64,000 nt of DNA from Erodium maritimum. Its lineage: Eukaryota > Streptophyta > Magnoliopsida > Geraniales > Geraniaceae. Position numbers and translations under genes: made by a program. This document shows positions 46,590-56,720 of the stretch, piece after piece. Positions within the stretch are counted from its first letter, which is position 1. Each line of letters begins with the position of its first letter. The notes below the pieces were generated by a model, which saw only the letters and a list, made by a program, of their open reading frames with translations, was not told the DNA's origin and did not search any database. The stretch lies in contig OY997592.1 of assembly GCA_963921825.1 (NCBI GenBank), positions 61,090,336 to 61,154,335 on the forward strand, read 5' to 3'.

Positions 46590-49500
46590 CTGTCACTTGG
46601 CCGATGGATGCTAGCATCCGTCTGTCAGGATAGTACCTGGCCGACGGATCCAAGCAGCCACAAAACAGAGAGCAAATGCTCTGTTTCGGTTTGTAATTCG
46701 TGCATAAACCCGTCAAATTGCTTTGTTTTGTATGTTACAGCGTTCATACATTGTTTTACAACACCCTAAACATATATATGATGTGAAAGAAAATTACGGA
46801 AATCATTAAGTCAATTAATCGATTTTTTTAGTTCTCTACCGACATATCCAGCAAATATGTCGGAAAGGTTATGAACACTTGGCTGACGGATGCGCATCCG
46901 TCAGCCAAGTTCTACCTATACGTCGATAGAGATGGTTGACTAATTTGCAAAATTTATTTGACCACTCTATTAACGACGACTGAACCGTTCGATGATTGTT
47001 TTTTTTACATAAATACACTACTGTAGATAGTACATATGTGATGACCGGTCTTGATTATAGCATATGCGAGATACCGACCCGTATTGAGCGAAATCGCCAG
47101 TTCCACTATGTGCTGGAACATATTCAGCTTATAACGTATGACGTTCTGTCGTTCATATTTTGTTATGTGTTAAGTATGAGTAATGTACGATCTTATGTTG
47201 TATATGAGGCATACTACGTACCTATATCATTCAATTATCAATACTGCTATAGTCGGGAAATAATACTGGTTTTTGGGAGTCGGTCAACGTCAGTCAACCT
47301 GGCCTGGCCGACGGATGCATATAACCATCGGCCAGGTTTGTCCATATCGCCAAAAAATGCCAAGTGTTTGTATCAATACGACAGCGTTTCACCCTGCCCG
47401 ACGGATCCAGCCTATACGTCGGGATGGTCATCAGAACTTGGCTGACGGATACACATACGTGAGCCAAGTGCTACCAATACGTGGGTAAAGTGGGTTGACT
47501 ATTTTAAAAAACAAATTTGACCACCATATGAACGAAGAATTAACCGTTCGATGATAGTTTTTTTTTAAATATGTATACTAGTTTGGATAGTAGATACGAT
47601 ATGAGCGGTCTTGATTATATCATATGCGAGACACCGAAACGTATTGATCGAAACCGCCAGTTCCACTATGTGCATGAACATATTCAGCTTATAACGTATG
47701 ACATTGTCTCGTTCATTTTTTGTATGTCATATGTATGAGTATTATACGATATTCTGTCCAAACTATGAGTCATACTAAGTACTTATATCGTTCCATTTTC
47801 AATACTCTGATAGTCGGGAAATATGACGGGTTTTTGGCTTTTGGTCAATGGTAGTCAACTTATGCTGGCTGACGGATGTAGGTATCCATCGGCCAGGTTA
47901 AAAATTTTTGCAAAAAATGCTAAGTGTTGGTGGCAAAATGACATCGTTTTGTCTTGGCCGATGTATATGTACATCCGTCGGGACAGGTCTAAATGTTAGG
48001 TCAAGACCGAGTCCGCCTCCTTTTTCCCTCATTTCTCGCCTCTTCTTCGTTTGTCTTCTCTCCCTCTCTCTCAGTCGCCGGTGACCAATCTCGGCCGATC
48101 CGCTCGTCGCCGACCTGTTCACGCCGCAGGCGAGTCGTACTGGACCAGGGGTTGTCGTCTCCGAGCAGATCGCGTCGTCGACGACGTCTTCAAGGCCAGC
48201 GTCAACGCCTCTCTCGTGGCCGACCTGTTCGTTGCCTACCATCAAGGTCTCCGACCAGATAGCGTGGTCTCCGACCTGTTCGCTGCCGAGCGTCAACGTC
48301 TCCGACCAGAGCTCGTCGTCGCCGACCTCTTCTCGCCCCAGCCTCAACGTCTCCGACCACAACTGTTCGCGCTCCTCTTCGACAGGTACGTGCCTCTAGT
48401 ACAATTATCTTCTTCTACCCTCTTGTAGTTGACGAGGTTGCAAAAATAGAAACTCTCCTGAAAATGAGGTACATTTGTGTATGTTGTTTGTATGTGATGT
48501 TGATGAGAGTAGATTAGGGTATAATGACATGTCAGAGAGGTGGATATAATCTTTAGAATAAGTAGAACCGCTACTAAATGTATGGAGTGTGATTTTAGAA
48601 AGAATATCAGGTGAGGGGTGATTCAATTATGCTCGAAGATAATGAGATTACTAAGATAATCATAAACAGGTACTTTGAATGTGAGATTCAGAGAGTTGAG
48701 AGATTGAATAATAGGATATTAGAAATAGGATTAGTGTAATGTAGTTGAAGTGGGTCAGGGTTTTGTTATTTGTTTAGCTTTACTGGATAAGCATCGTGCC
48801 TTCTTCTGTCAGACCGTCAGCGACTCCTACATCAACGACTCCGGCTTCAGAGACCCCGCCATCAGCCCCGCCATCTTGACCTTAGTCAGTCCTCCCCTTT
48901 TTCCTATGAACATTATGTTATTTGGATAACTGAACTGATAACTTTTTATGTTCTCTGCACTGATAAACTTATTTAGAACTATTATTATTTGATAATGTCG
49001 GTTACATGTTTGGTTGCCGTGTTTATGGTTTGTATGTGTGCTTGTTGTTATTACGGTTTGGATGGTACAGGAACATGTACATTTTACTGCACGGTTGGGT
49101 GCATGAATTTTGAAACATTTTTTTTGTTTTTCTACTCAAACTTGGCTGACGGATACAAGCATCAGCATCCATCGGACATGTTTAGACATGGCCGATAGAT
49201 ACCACCCGTTGGCAAGTTGTTAAACCTTGCCCGACATATTGCACCCGTCGGCAGGGTGGAAGTCTTGCCTGACGGATGTCACCCGTCGGCATGGTGTAAA
49301 CACTTGCCTGACGGGAGTGATCCGTCTGCCAAGATTTCCCACCTTGCCGACGGGTATGACCCGTCAGGCAAGCCATAACACCCTGCCGACGGGTGTCATC
49401 CGTCAGGCAAGAAGTTACGCCTTGCCGACGGGTCCGATATGTCGGCCAGGTGGACATTCCTGCCTGACGTATGATACCCGTCGGCAGGGTCACCGAAGCA

Positions 49501-49739
49501 GAGTGACGGATCGAATCCGTGACTCAGGTGCTCATTTTTGGCAGACGGATAGGTTCCGTCGGGCTATTGTCCAGCGTACCGATGGATTGTTGCATCCGTC
49601 GGCCAAGTACTTGGCCGACGAGACCTGGCCGACGGATCTTGGCCGACGGATGTATCCGTCAGCCAAGATCCAGGCCGACGGATTAGCTAACCTGGCAGAC
49701 GGATCTGATCTGTCACCCAGGTCAAGATCAGCAGTAGTG
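46590..49739. repeat. Right subterminal array of inner CACTA
   Basis: Copies of the TGGCCGACGGAT / ATCCGTCGGCCA palindrome occur singly at 46590-46660, 46880-46910, 47308-47335, 47400, 47862-47897 and 47955-47980. They then form a dense block from 49140 to 49739. In that block a variant, TTGCCGACGGGT with ACCCGTCAGGCAAG, repeats about every 50 bases and alternates in orientation. Confidence 0.85.
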
Positions 49740-50168
49740 TCTATCCGTCACCCAAGTGGGTTGACTATTTTACAACAACAAAATTGATCACAATATTCAA
49801 GATGAATTAACCGTTCGATGATAGTTTTTTTACATACGTATACTAGTTTGGATAGTACATACGAGATGAGCGGTCTTGATTATATAATATGCGAGAGACC
49901 GACACGTATTGATTGAAATCGTCAATTCCACTATGTGCATGAACATATTTAGCCTTACGGTAGTATAACGTATGACTTTGTCTCGTTCATTTTTTGTATG
50001 TGATATGTATGAGTACTATACGATCTTATAATGTATATGAGGCATGCTAAGTACTTATATCGTTCAATTATCAATACTATGATAATCGGGAAAAATGACG
50101 GGTTTTGGGGTTTTGGTCAATGTAAGTCAACTTCAGATGGCCGACGGATGCATATATCCATCGGCCAG
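46934..50168 (+). repeat. About 400-bp repeat, three copies (two inner, one outer element)
   Basis: Copies are 46934-47336, 47493-47899 and 49757-50168. Each starts GGTTGACTA, passes through ACCGTTCGATGAT, CGGTCTTGATTATA and CAGTTCCACTATGTGC-like words, and ends in the GGCCGACGGAT palindrome. The third copy lies in the outer element, so the repeat was already present before nesting. No ORF is conserved among the copies. Confidence 0.85.
48051..48385 (+). CDS. Repeat-containing ORF of unknown function in inner CACTA
   Basis: The GC-rich open frame encodes four imperfect 17-residue repeats of the type LRPxxVVxDLFxxxxQR, at about 48160-48370. It ends at a good donor, TTCGACAG|GTACGT, near 48386. 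A possible next exon follows acceptor TTCTGTCAG near 48810. The opposite strand is also open (WSETLxLGxEQVGD repeats), which shows the 51-bp periodicity rather than proving coding. I know no family for it; a captured host fragment or a TNP1-related exon are both possible. Confidence 0.35.
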
Positions 50169-50242
50169 CTTTTTCATCGATGGATATATGCATCCGTCGA
50201 TGAAAAAGCTGGCCGATGGATATATGCATCCGTCGGCCATCT
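50135..50242. repeat. Perfect 46-bp inverted repeat with 16-bp spacer
   Basis: Arms 50135-50180 and 50197-50242 are exact reverse complements, and even the spacer is a half-copy of the same motif. The arms contain GGCCGACGGATGCATATATC, so this is an inverted tandem of the CACTA subterminal motif in the outer element. A (TA)n tract follows directly. Confidence 0.92.
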
Positions 50243-50485
50243 ATATATATATATATATATAATTATTTCCACTATTTTAATTTTATCTTTGAACTTGGGC
50301 ATCAAATTGAAACCCGACATTGAGCGATCGGTGTCCATAATTCACAAGTTTATAATCATTAGATTGATATTGTTGTCAAAAAAGTTATATAATGTATTTG
50401 ATCACAAAAAAAAACAATATTTTGTACTTCTAATCGAGAAAACGATCAAGAAAATTTGTGTTATCCTTGTCTTAGTATTATATAA

Positions 50486-50649
50486 AGGGTAAATTACCTA
50501 CCCTAACTTTTTTTAACTGATACCTATCCCGATGTGTAGTTATATGACAAATAGCCCATTTTTCTGTTAACTTTTTTTCTAAAATGACGAAAATACCCTC
50601 AACCACAATTCAATAATTGTTTTTAAAAAATTGTTTAAAAAATCACTTT

Positions 50650-50695
<46 letters not shown>

Positions 50696-50795
50696 GGACT
50701 ATCGAGTACAAACCTTGTTTCGGGTCAGAACGTAGAACCAATCTGGGTCATTGATTATCCAAATCGGATGGCCACCGAAATTCAGGGGGGTGGGG

Positions 50796-50843
<48 letters not shown>

Positions 50844-51043
50844 TAAATCACTTCAGTTTTATTTATAAAAAAATATTTAAAAAATCACTAAGGGCGTTTT
50901 CGTCATTTTAGAAAAAACTTAACAGAAAAAAAGGGTCTATTTGTCATATAACTAAACATCTAGGTATGTATCAGTTAAAAAAAAGTTAGGGATATGTATC
51001 AGATAAACGTGATAAGTTAAGGGTAGATATTTGTAATTTATCC
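50486..51043. mobile_element. MITE with long arms, holding a module between (TA)n tracts
   Basis: The 8-bp repeat TTATATAA flanks it (50478-50485 and 51044-51051). The ends are AGGGTAAATTAC and, in reverse, GGATAAATTAC. Pairing runs through CCCTAACTTTTTTT, AACTGATAC, AGTTATATGACAAATAG and TCTAAAATGACGAAAA. An 8-bp duplication suggests hAT or Mutator-like; I leave it open. In the middle, a 107-bp module (50692-50798, starting AGGGGGACTATCGAG) is bounded by (TA)n tracts at 50652-50691 and 50799-50842, like Micron-type insertions into TA repeats. Confidence 0.82.
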
Positions 51044-51228
51044 TTATATAAATATAAACAATGTAGCGCACATGATAAAATTAACTTGCTATAAATAATT
51101 AGTTGACAATAGGTACTAGGTACGTTGATAACAAAAGCTATTTAATTTAATTATATAAAGCAATTTAATTTAAGAAAAACTTAAAAAGTATATATAGATA
51201 TTCTAAACATACACATAACACAAAAACT

Positions 51229-51418
51229 CCCTAGTTGAGTTGGTAAAAGGCACAGCCTTCATGACCATGAGGTCAGAGGTTCGAACCATGGTGTGCGCGC
51301 GGGCTAGCGGTGTGGCGTGACGAGTCGGGTGGGTCTGGACGCGCGTGTGGCGTGTCGGTCGGGTCCGGGTAGTGACGTGGCGGGTCGGACAGTTCTGGTT
51401 ATATTGATTTTTTTTAAT
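51229..51418 (+). mobile_element. tRNA-derived SINE 1
   Basis: A box TAGTTGAGTTGG (51232-51243) and B box GGTTCGAACC (51278-51287) are correctly spaced for a Pol III promoter. A GC-rich body (GGGTCGG repeats) follows and the element ends in a T-rich tail. No target duplication was identified. It sits within the outer CACTA. Confidence 0.65.
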
Positions 51419-51695
51419 TAATCTATTATTGCACTTCGGTGACAGATACACTTGGCTGACGGATTGGATCCGTGGCTAGAGTGAAAACCTTGGGTGACGG
51501 ATACACTTGGCTGACGGATTGGATCTGTCACCTAAGTTTTTACCATACCGACGGATGCATCCGTCACCTAAGAACTTGGGTGACGGATACGTCCTCTTAG
51601 GTGACGGATCCAATCCGTCACCCAAGTACTTATTTGCAGTAGTGTTGTCATTCAGAGAAGAATTTGAGCACTAACTACAACCAAATCCAATGTTT

Positions 51696-51870
51696 GCCCA
51701 CATGGATTACCCTGGTGGTGAATATCTTTTCACATCCCATCTCTCCTTGAAGTCAGAGGTTCGAATCCCCGTTGATACACTTGTTTAAGAGTAAGTGTGA
51801 GCAATGGGTGGTAGGTTAGATCAGATTAAAGTAAGATTTCCATGTATTTCTTTCTGATAAAAAGAAAAAA
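51696..51870 (+). mobile_element. tRNA-derived SINE 2
   Basis: B box GGTTCGAATCC (51758-51768) follows an A-box-like TGGTGGTGAATA; the 3' end is TTCTGATAAAAAG plus A. Imperfect 14-bp duplications flank it: CAAATCCAATGTTT (51682-51695) and CAAATCCAGTATTT (51871-51884). It lies just outside the outer CACTA. Confidence 0.75.
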
Positions 51871-51884
51871 CAAATCCAGTATTT

Positions 51885-52524
51885 AGATAAGAGAAACAGA
51901 GACAATTTAGTCATTCATAATAAATATAAAGACTATTTGTCGAACACGACTTTGTTTTCTATCAAAATTACTGAAAAAGAAACTTAAATTACTATAGTTT
52001 TGATAATATGCTAACAAAGATCATCTTTTTTATTATTTCTTCTTTTTACATTGATATTGTTAGAACCAACCCACGGTAGTTTAATTTAATAACTTAAGGA
52101 TAGATTAAAATGAGAAAAAAATGGTGACAAAATTTACACAAAAGTAACATACATTTATTACTAAACAAGATAAACCATACATATATTTATATTACTAAAC
52201 AGAGAAGCGCATATATGTGGATCATAACTAAACTAACATAATTACGGTCCACAAATATTTCATTACACTGTTGAGGATCATAACCATAGATCCGCAACAA
52301 ACACACACTTACAAGATGTAAAACATAAACCGAAACACATATTATTACGCCATAGCTAAACCTTCATCGGTGATCTCCCTCCTCACCTCCTTTTCACAGT
52401 TCCATACTTCTCCATATCTGCAACCCAAGAAACAATAATATAATAAACAAAGTGTACATTAAATACTCACAAATAATGCCAACTTAAACTTAAACACATG
52501 TAATTAAATTTTTTTAGAACTTAC
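51885..52524. other. 3' flank of the WOX9-like gene
   Basis: AT-rich sequence without a gene. It should contain the 3' UTR and polyadenylation region of the leftward WOX9-like gene. Confidence 0.5.
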
Positions 52525-54009
52525 TTAGAGGACATAGTAAAACGATCCGGCTTCAAGGGGTTCGAGAGTGACGCCCCATTCACTGGTCAAAACACGTTGA
52601 CCGTTGGAGTTAAGCAGGGCCACGTCACCACCAAAGGTGTCACGAACGTGGATGGGTCCCGTAGACACCTCGAATGCCACGTCATTGACGAACACTATCA
52701 TCGTAGATCTGGCCTCCATCGCATCAGCCATCCCTACACCTGCACATACACAGTATCAACTCTCAAGCAAGCCATGCACACGTCCTATACCAATCCACAG
52801 ACCTAAAGTCTCGGACCCAACTTTCTAACGTGTGACAAATGTCCTCGTTTGGTCACGAAACATCTTTTTTGTGACTTATCACTCATCAAATCCATCAATC
52901 ATGTCCGCAACTTAAAAAGAATTTTCACTTGTGCTAGGATTGATTTTGTCTCACTCAAATGGGCAATGTAACGATTCAATCTTTTTTAATGACATGCATG
53001 GAGGTTTTAATGTTATACCTTGAACAAGATTGATGGTGGAGGAAAGAGGAAGAGTGGTGGATGGAGGAGGAGCAATGTCATAAGCTGCGGCGGAGCTCAC
53101 GGTGCTCATCATGAGCTGCGTCTCCATCTTCATCTTGGCGGCTTCATCAATCATGTCATCATCTTTCTTGGAACCTCCTTCATTGTAGCCATGGCTCATG
53201 AGCTCGCTGAGTAGCAGATTGGTGGAGGGCCCGGACACGGCGGGTGCGGAGACAACGTTGGACAGCTCCGAGAAGCAAAACCCCTGCGTGTATTGCGGAG
53301 CCTCGCCTTCGGGGAACAGGAAGGTGGGGTCGGGAGAGAAGAACTCGCCGTTGGTGGCAAAGTTGTAATTGTTGTAAGCCAGACCACCAACGTTGTTGCC
53401 GGTGCTGTAGGCGGTTGTGGTGGTGCTGTTGATGATGGAGTTGAGACAGGACATGGTGGACGAGGATTTCTCCGACGAGTACGAGGATGTCGGGGACGGA
53501 GGCAGGCAAGGGGAAGCATTGTGGAGGTGGCGCTGCTTGTTCTTGCTCCGGGATTTGCGGTTCTGGAACCAGTAGAAGACGTTGGCGTCGCCGACCTGGC
53601 CGTACTCCTGGAGCTGAGCCCTAATCTTGCGTATCTCCTCCCGCGGCGGGTTCACCATGCCGGAGTTGAAGATCGCTTCCAGTATGCGGATCTGCTCCGG
53701 CTTAGGGTTCCACCGCGGCTTCGGCTCGGGACTCCTCTCCTCTCCTCCGCCGCCGACCTGGCCCATAACTGCACAAAAACAAAACCAAGAATCAGCCAAA
53801 GTTCAAACGCAATGGCAGTATCGTAATTAAAAGGGTTGGTTTAGAACAGAACGATGATGAGGACGCGAAGGTGAGAAAGGGGCGGCTCTGTGGCAGCCAT
53901 TGGGGAGAAGAGGATTAGGGCTGATCATCATGTCGTGCTGCCATTGATGGTGGTGAGAGTGTGGCTTGGACTTGAACAAGCTAGGCCAGTGTCTGTTTGA
54001 TGAAGCCAT
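52525..54009 (-). CDS. WOX9: WOX9/STIMPY-like WUSCHEL-related homeobox factor, three exons
   Basis: Exons 53853-54009, 53019-53768 and 52525-52739 give 373 residues. WOX9 proteins are nuclear homeodomain factors that maintain cell division in meristems and embryos. The start [20 protein letters not shown] and the Trp-Gln-His stretch are the WOX8/9 N-terminus. The homeodomain spans about residues 65-130, with [20 protein letters not shown] and [20 protein letters not shown]. The C-terminal domain of the WOX9 clade is in exon 3 ([20 protein letters not shown]...GSFYYVL). Between them are Ser/Thr-rich and FxFP-type segments. Exon 1 to 2 uses a weak donor (ATC|GTTCTG); 18 bases upstream another phase-compatible GT (TCGC|GTCCTC) exists. 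The ATG at 53799 is intronic. A TATA-like tract is near 54283-54297. The gene appears intact. Confidence 0.93.
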
Positions 54010-55752
54010 GATCGATGATGATGATGATGATGTTGTTGAAGATCACTTGTTCACCTGCCCCTGCATATGTATAGTATGGATCAATACAAAATATATGTAA
54101 TGACAATGAAGAGATTAATGTCTAGAAATGGGCAAGACTCACAAAGATGATAGCCTGCAAAGAAGGATACAAGAAAGGAAAGGGAGAGAAGATTGTCAAA
54201 AAAGCAAGGGTATGGGGAGATGAGGTCCCATGCCTAGGAGTGTACTTATAAACACTTGACTTGCTTGCATGTACAGTGTGTGTATATATAAATATGTAAA
54301 TATATATATTGTTTCTAGTGTTGCATGGAAAGTGAAATTGCTTAAAGAGTACTTCACAAGTACTGAAAGAAGAAGCAAAAAATTTCCCCCGGAAGAGAAG
54401 CAAAGGGAGCAAGGAAAAGAGACATGTTAGGGCTTTTTTGAGAATCTTTGCATCAGGATATGTGGCAGCACAGAGAGCCCTAAATTCAATCAAAACTCTT
54501 TATTTTATTCACACAGAAATGGGTTCTTCTGATCACTTTGTCTCACTTGCCCTTTTTTTATTTTAAACAAGTCTCTATGTGTTATAGAGTGTATTAATGG
54601 AGGGCTGTGAGTGAAGTGATTATTCTAATGGAAGAGGTTGTTGCAGGAATAAATATGGTATGGGATTCAAAAGTCAAAAAACAATATTCTAGGGTTTTGA
54701 AGCGGTGGAGGGAGATGAACAGTAATTGCTACCTTCGGGTTATTTTTGCTGCCAAAAGTTGTAGTGGATTGACTCGAGAGACGACTCTTGTATTATTTAT
54801 CTAAATCCAATTATGTTAATCATTTTATAAATTGTATGTGTATATATTTACGAAGAAAGTGAAGTCTATACCGGAGACCAATAGGCGGTGTAAGTAAATG
54901 TTGATTACTGGCGATCATGAAATTAAATGACTTTTTGTTACTTCAAAATGTGTATTCAATATATGCATTAATGAGTTAATGAATCCATATGAGAGTGTTG
55001 GAGGAGTCAAGTGTCAAATTAATGTCTCTAGACTTTTTGTTTAGCTTTATTGGTTACATACAATGATGCAATTAATACATGTATATGATCTGTATACATG
55101 GAACTTTTATTGAATTAGATGCTAATATAAATAGAAACATAAACTATATCATATAAACTAAAACATATCATGATCTAACAAAAAATAAACAAAGTGTGAT
55201 TGAATAAATTTAAGAGGAAGGAAAAAAAAGGTTGAAGAAGAAGATTATGGTTTTGTATGGCTGAGAAAAGGAAGAAGCTGAAGGGGACCATGGCCTCAAA
55301 GATGGTGTGTCTGTCTCTCACAGACAGTAGAAAAAGAGACATGAAAGTATGCAAGAGCTGGGTGAGAACTGAAGTAGAAGTAATAGTAACAGAGTACTTG
55401 TGCTACCTTTAATATTGTCCCATACATGCAAACGTGCGATACTGCACTCTTCCAAGTTATAACTTTGTTTCTTTCCTTTGCCAAGTTTTTTTTTAAACCT
55501 AAAGATGTAGGCGTTGGTAATCATGACAAACGATCGAAACAACAATTGATTTCCAGATCTTAATATCTCGTATGTGTTCGAGATTCTTTTAAGTTCTTAT
55601 TTTTGTATGTATCATTTATATAGTTTTAAATATTCATATCATTTTTAGTCTATCTCAATGTTTTGAGTTCAAAGTTAAACAATGCTCTTTGAAAATACTT
55701 GAGTTCAAACTATCAACAAGACAATCAATTTACTGTGCTCTTTGGCAATTTG
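54010..55752. other. Upstream region of the WOX9-like gene
   Basis: It probably holds the 5' UTR and promoter (purine-rich on +, TATA-like AT tract at 54276-54312). Short ORFs have no recognisable content. No gene or clear repeat was seen up to the CACTA end at 55753. Confidence 0.45.
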
Positions 55753-56334
55753 CACTACATCGTAAAGTTTTATTACTTACGGAGTGAAAATAGATGTTCG
55801 GTAATGTTACAATTGTGTTGAGTTTATATTTTGGTTGGTAATGAAATTCTTATTGTCGACTAAAATGTGTAAAACCGGTAGTGAAAGTTTCATTATCGAC
55901 CAAAAAATAGTTAGAAGGATCTCTTGGAGATTGACGCAATCACAAAGACGGTCAGCAAAGACTGGTTTGTCAGGTCCGAATTAAGGAGTTGGTGTTTAGA
56001 AGGTTTGGGTTTCTGGGTCTTTTCTTTGCTTTTTTCTGTTCCTACTTGGTATGGCCTGCCTCTGTTTGGCACTTGTGTTCTTCAAGGTTGGTAAATTCTT
56101 GGGTAAGAGTCCTATTCCTTTTAGTGGGTTGTTAGTTTGATCAGGTTGGTGTTTCTAAGCTGTCATTTGCTTTTGTTAGACCCTTCATGTTGGTTGGACA
56201 ATATGTCCGGTGTTTGTTTCAGTTCGGTTTGTTGGTTTGGTTTGGGTTTAGCCGTGTTTGGCCCTTGTTGGCACAAAGTTTTCTTAATGTTGGTCATATC
56301 TACTTTGGTAAGAGTCCTGTAATTCCCCTGTGTG

Positions 56335-56450
56335 GGATAGTTTGGTTGAGTTGGTTAAGGTGTGTAATGTGGTAAGCTTGAATGGCTACCATGCTCTTAT
56401 TTCCAGTTCGGAAATTTGAGTCTTCAATAATAATTTGCTGATAAAAAAAA
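56335..56450 (+). mobile_element. tRNA-derived SINE 3
   Basis: A box TGGTTGAGTTGG (56343-56354), a decayed B box (AGTTCGGAAATTTGA, about 56405-56419) and an end reading TTTGCTGATAAAAAAAAG. The 3' end resembles that of SINE 2 (TTTCTGATAAAAAG), so both probably belong to one family. No clear target duplication. Confidence 0.6.
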
Positions 56451-56489
56451 GCATAGGGACGATTCCAGGCCGAAGTCGGGAAGAAAATG

Positions 56490-56720
56490 AATGTCCGGCA
56501 GGTCAGGGGTGTTGGTGGTTCATCTAGCACTGTGCCCTTTGAATCCTCTCAAAAGGTGGAGGAACTCTACATCATGTCAAGGAGCAACAGGAGCTGATAT
56601 CCACATTAGTCGAGGAAAGGAAGCAGGACAAGAAACGCCAAGAAGAAATAGCGTCGCAACTCTCCTTAAGGAAATCATCAAAAGGCAGAGCCTCGTGCTT
56701 TGTGATCCGCATATTTAAAT
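56490..56720 (+). pseudogene. TNP1-like coiled-coil fragment of a CACTA element
   Basis: One frame reads VPFESSQKVEELYIM and, after a shift of frame near 56572, continues VKEQQELISTLVEERKQDKK then RQEEIASQL. This heptad-rich stretch is typical of the second gene of plant CACTA elements (PF03004-type proteins). At least one frameshift separates the halves and the upstream domain is missing, so it is a remnant. Confidence 0.6.

Larger units (their letters stand above)
39443..49739 (+). mobile_element. Inner CACTA element with TNP2 transposase and divergent ORFs
   Basis: The 10.3-kb element starts CACTACTGCAGAAATCG (39443) and ends, in reverse, CACTACTGCTGATC (49739). TCT flanks both ends (39440-39442 and 49740-49742). 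Removing it and one TCT restores an ACGCATGC-TCT-ATCCGTCACCC reading, which matches an intact subterminal repeat pair seen at 39657-39677. That confirms insertion into the end of a sibling element. Contents: left repeat array, three minus-strand ORFs, a shared promoter region, the TNP2 gene, two copies of a 400-bp repeat, a GC-rich repeat ORF, and a dense right array. Confidence 0.92.
39207..51644. mobile_element. Outer CACTA (En/Spm) element, interrupted by a second CACTA
   Basis: The left terminus CACTACTGCAGAAAT (39207) and right terminus, read in reverse CACTACTGCAAATAAG (51644), are flanked by TTG on both sides (39204-39206 and 51645-51647). The element's own DNA is 39207-39442 plus 49743-51644, since 39443-49742 is a nested insertion with its target duplication. 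Its terminal regions carry the GGATCCGTCACCCAAG-type palindromic repeats (left: 39220-39420; right: 51430-51630). It holds no transposase gene. It does carry a 400-bp repeat shared with the inner element, a 108-bp palindrome, a MITE and a SINE. It is a non-autonomous derivative. Confidence 0.9.

Noticed and set aside
49140-49740. CRISPR-like array
   Set aside because: Units are palindromic, irregular and part of CACTA subterminal repeats in a plant genome.
51230-51300. tRNA gene (A and B boxes present)
   Set aside because: No cloverleaf could be folded by eye and the B box is followed by a non-tRNA body and tail; a SINE explains it better.
52951-53799. WOX9 starting at [14 protein letters not shown] and ending at the stop at 52951
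   Set aside because: Both ends are intronic read-through. The conserved N-terminus is in exon 1 (54009) and the conserved C-terminus in exon 3 (52525-52739).
53196-53826. Long ORFs in other frames over WOX9 exon 2 (109, 107 and 177 residues)
   Set aside because: Shadows of the homeobox exon; the correct frame has a clear homeodomain.
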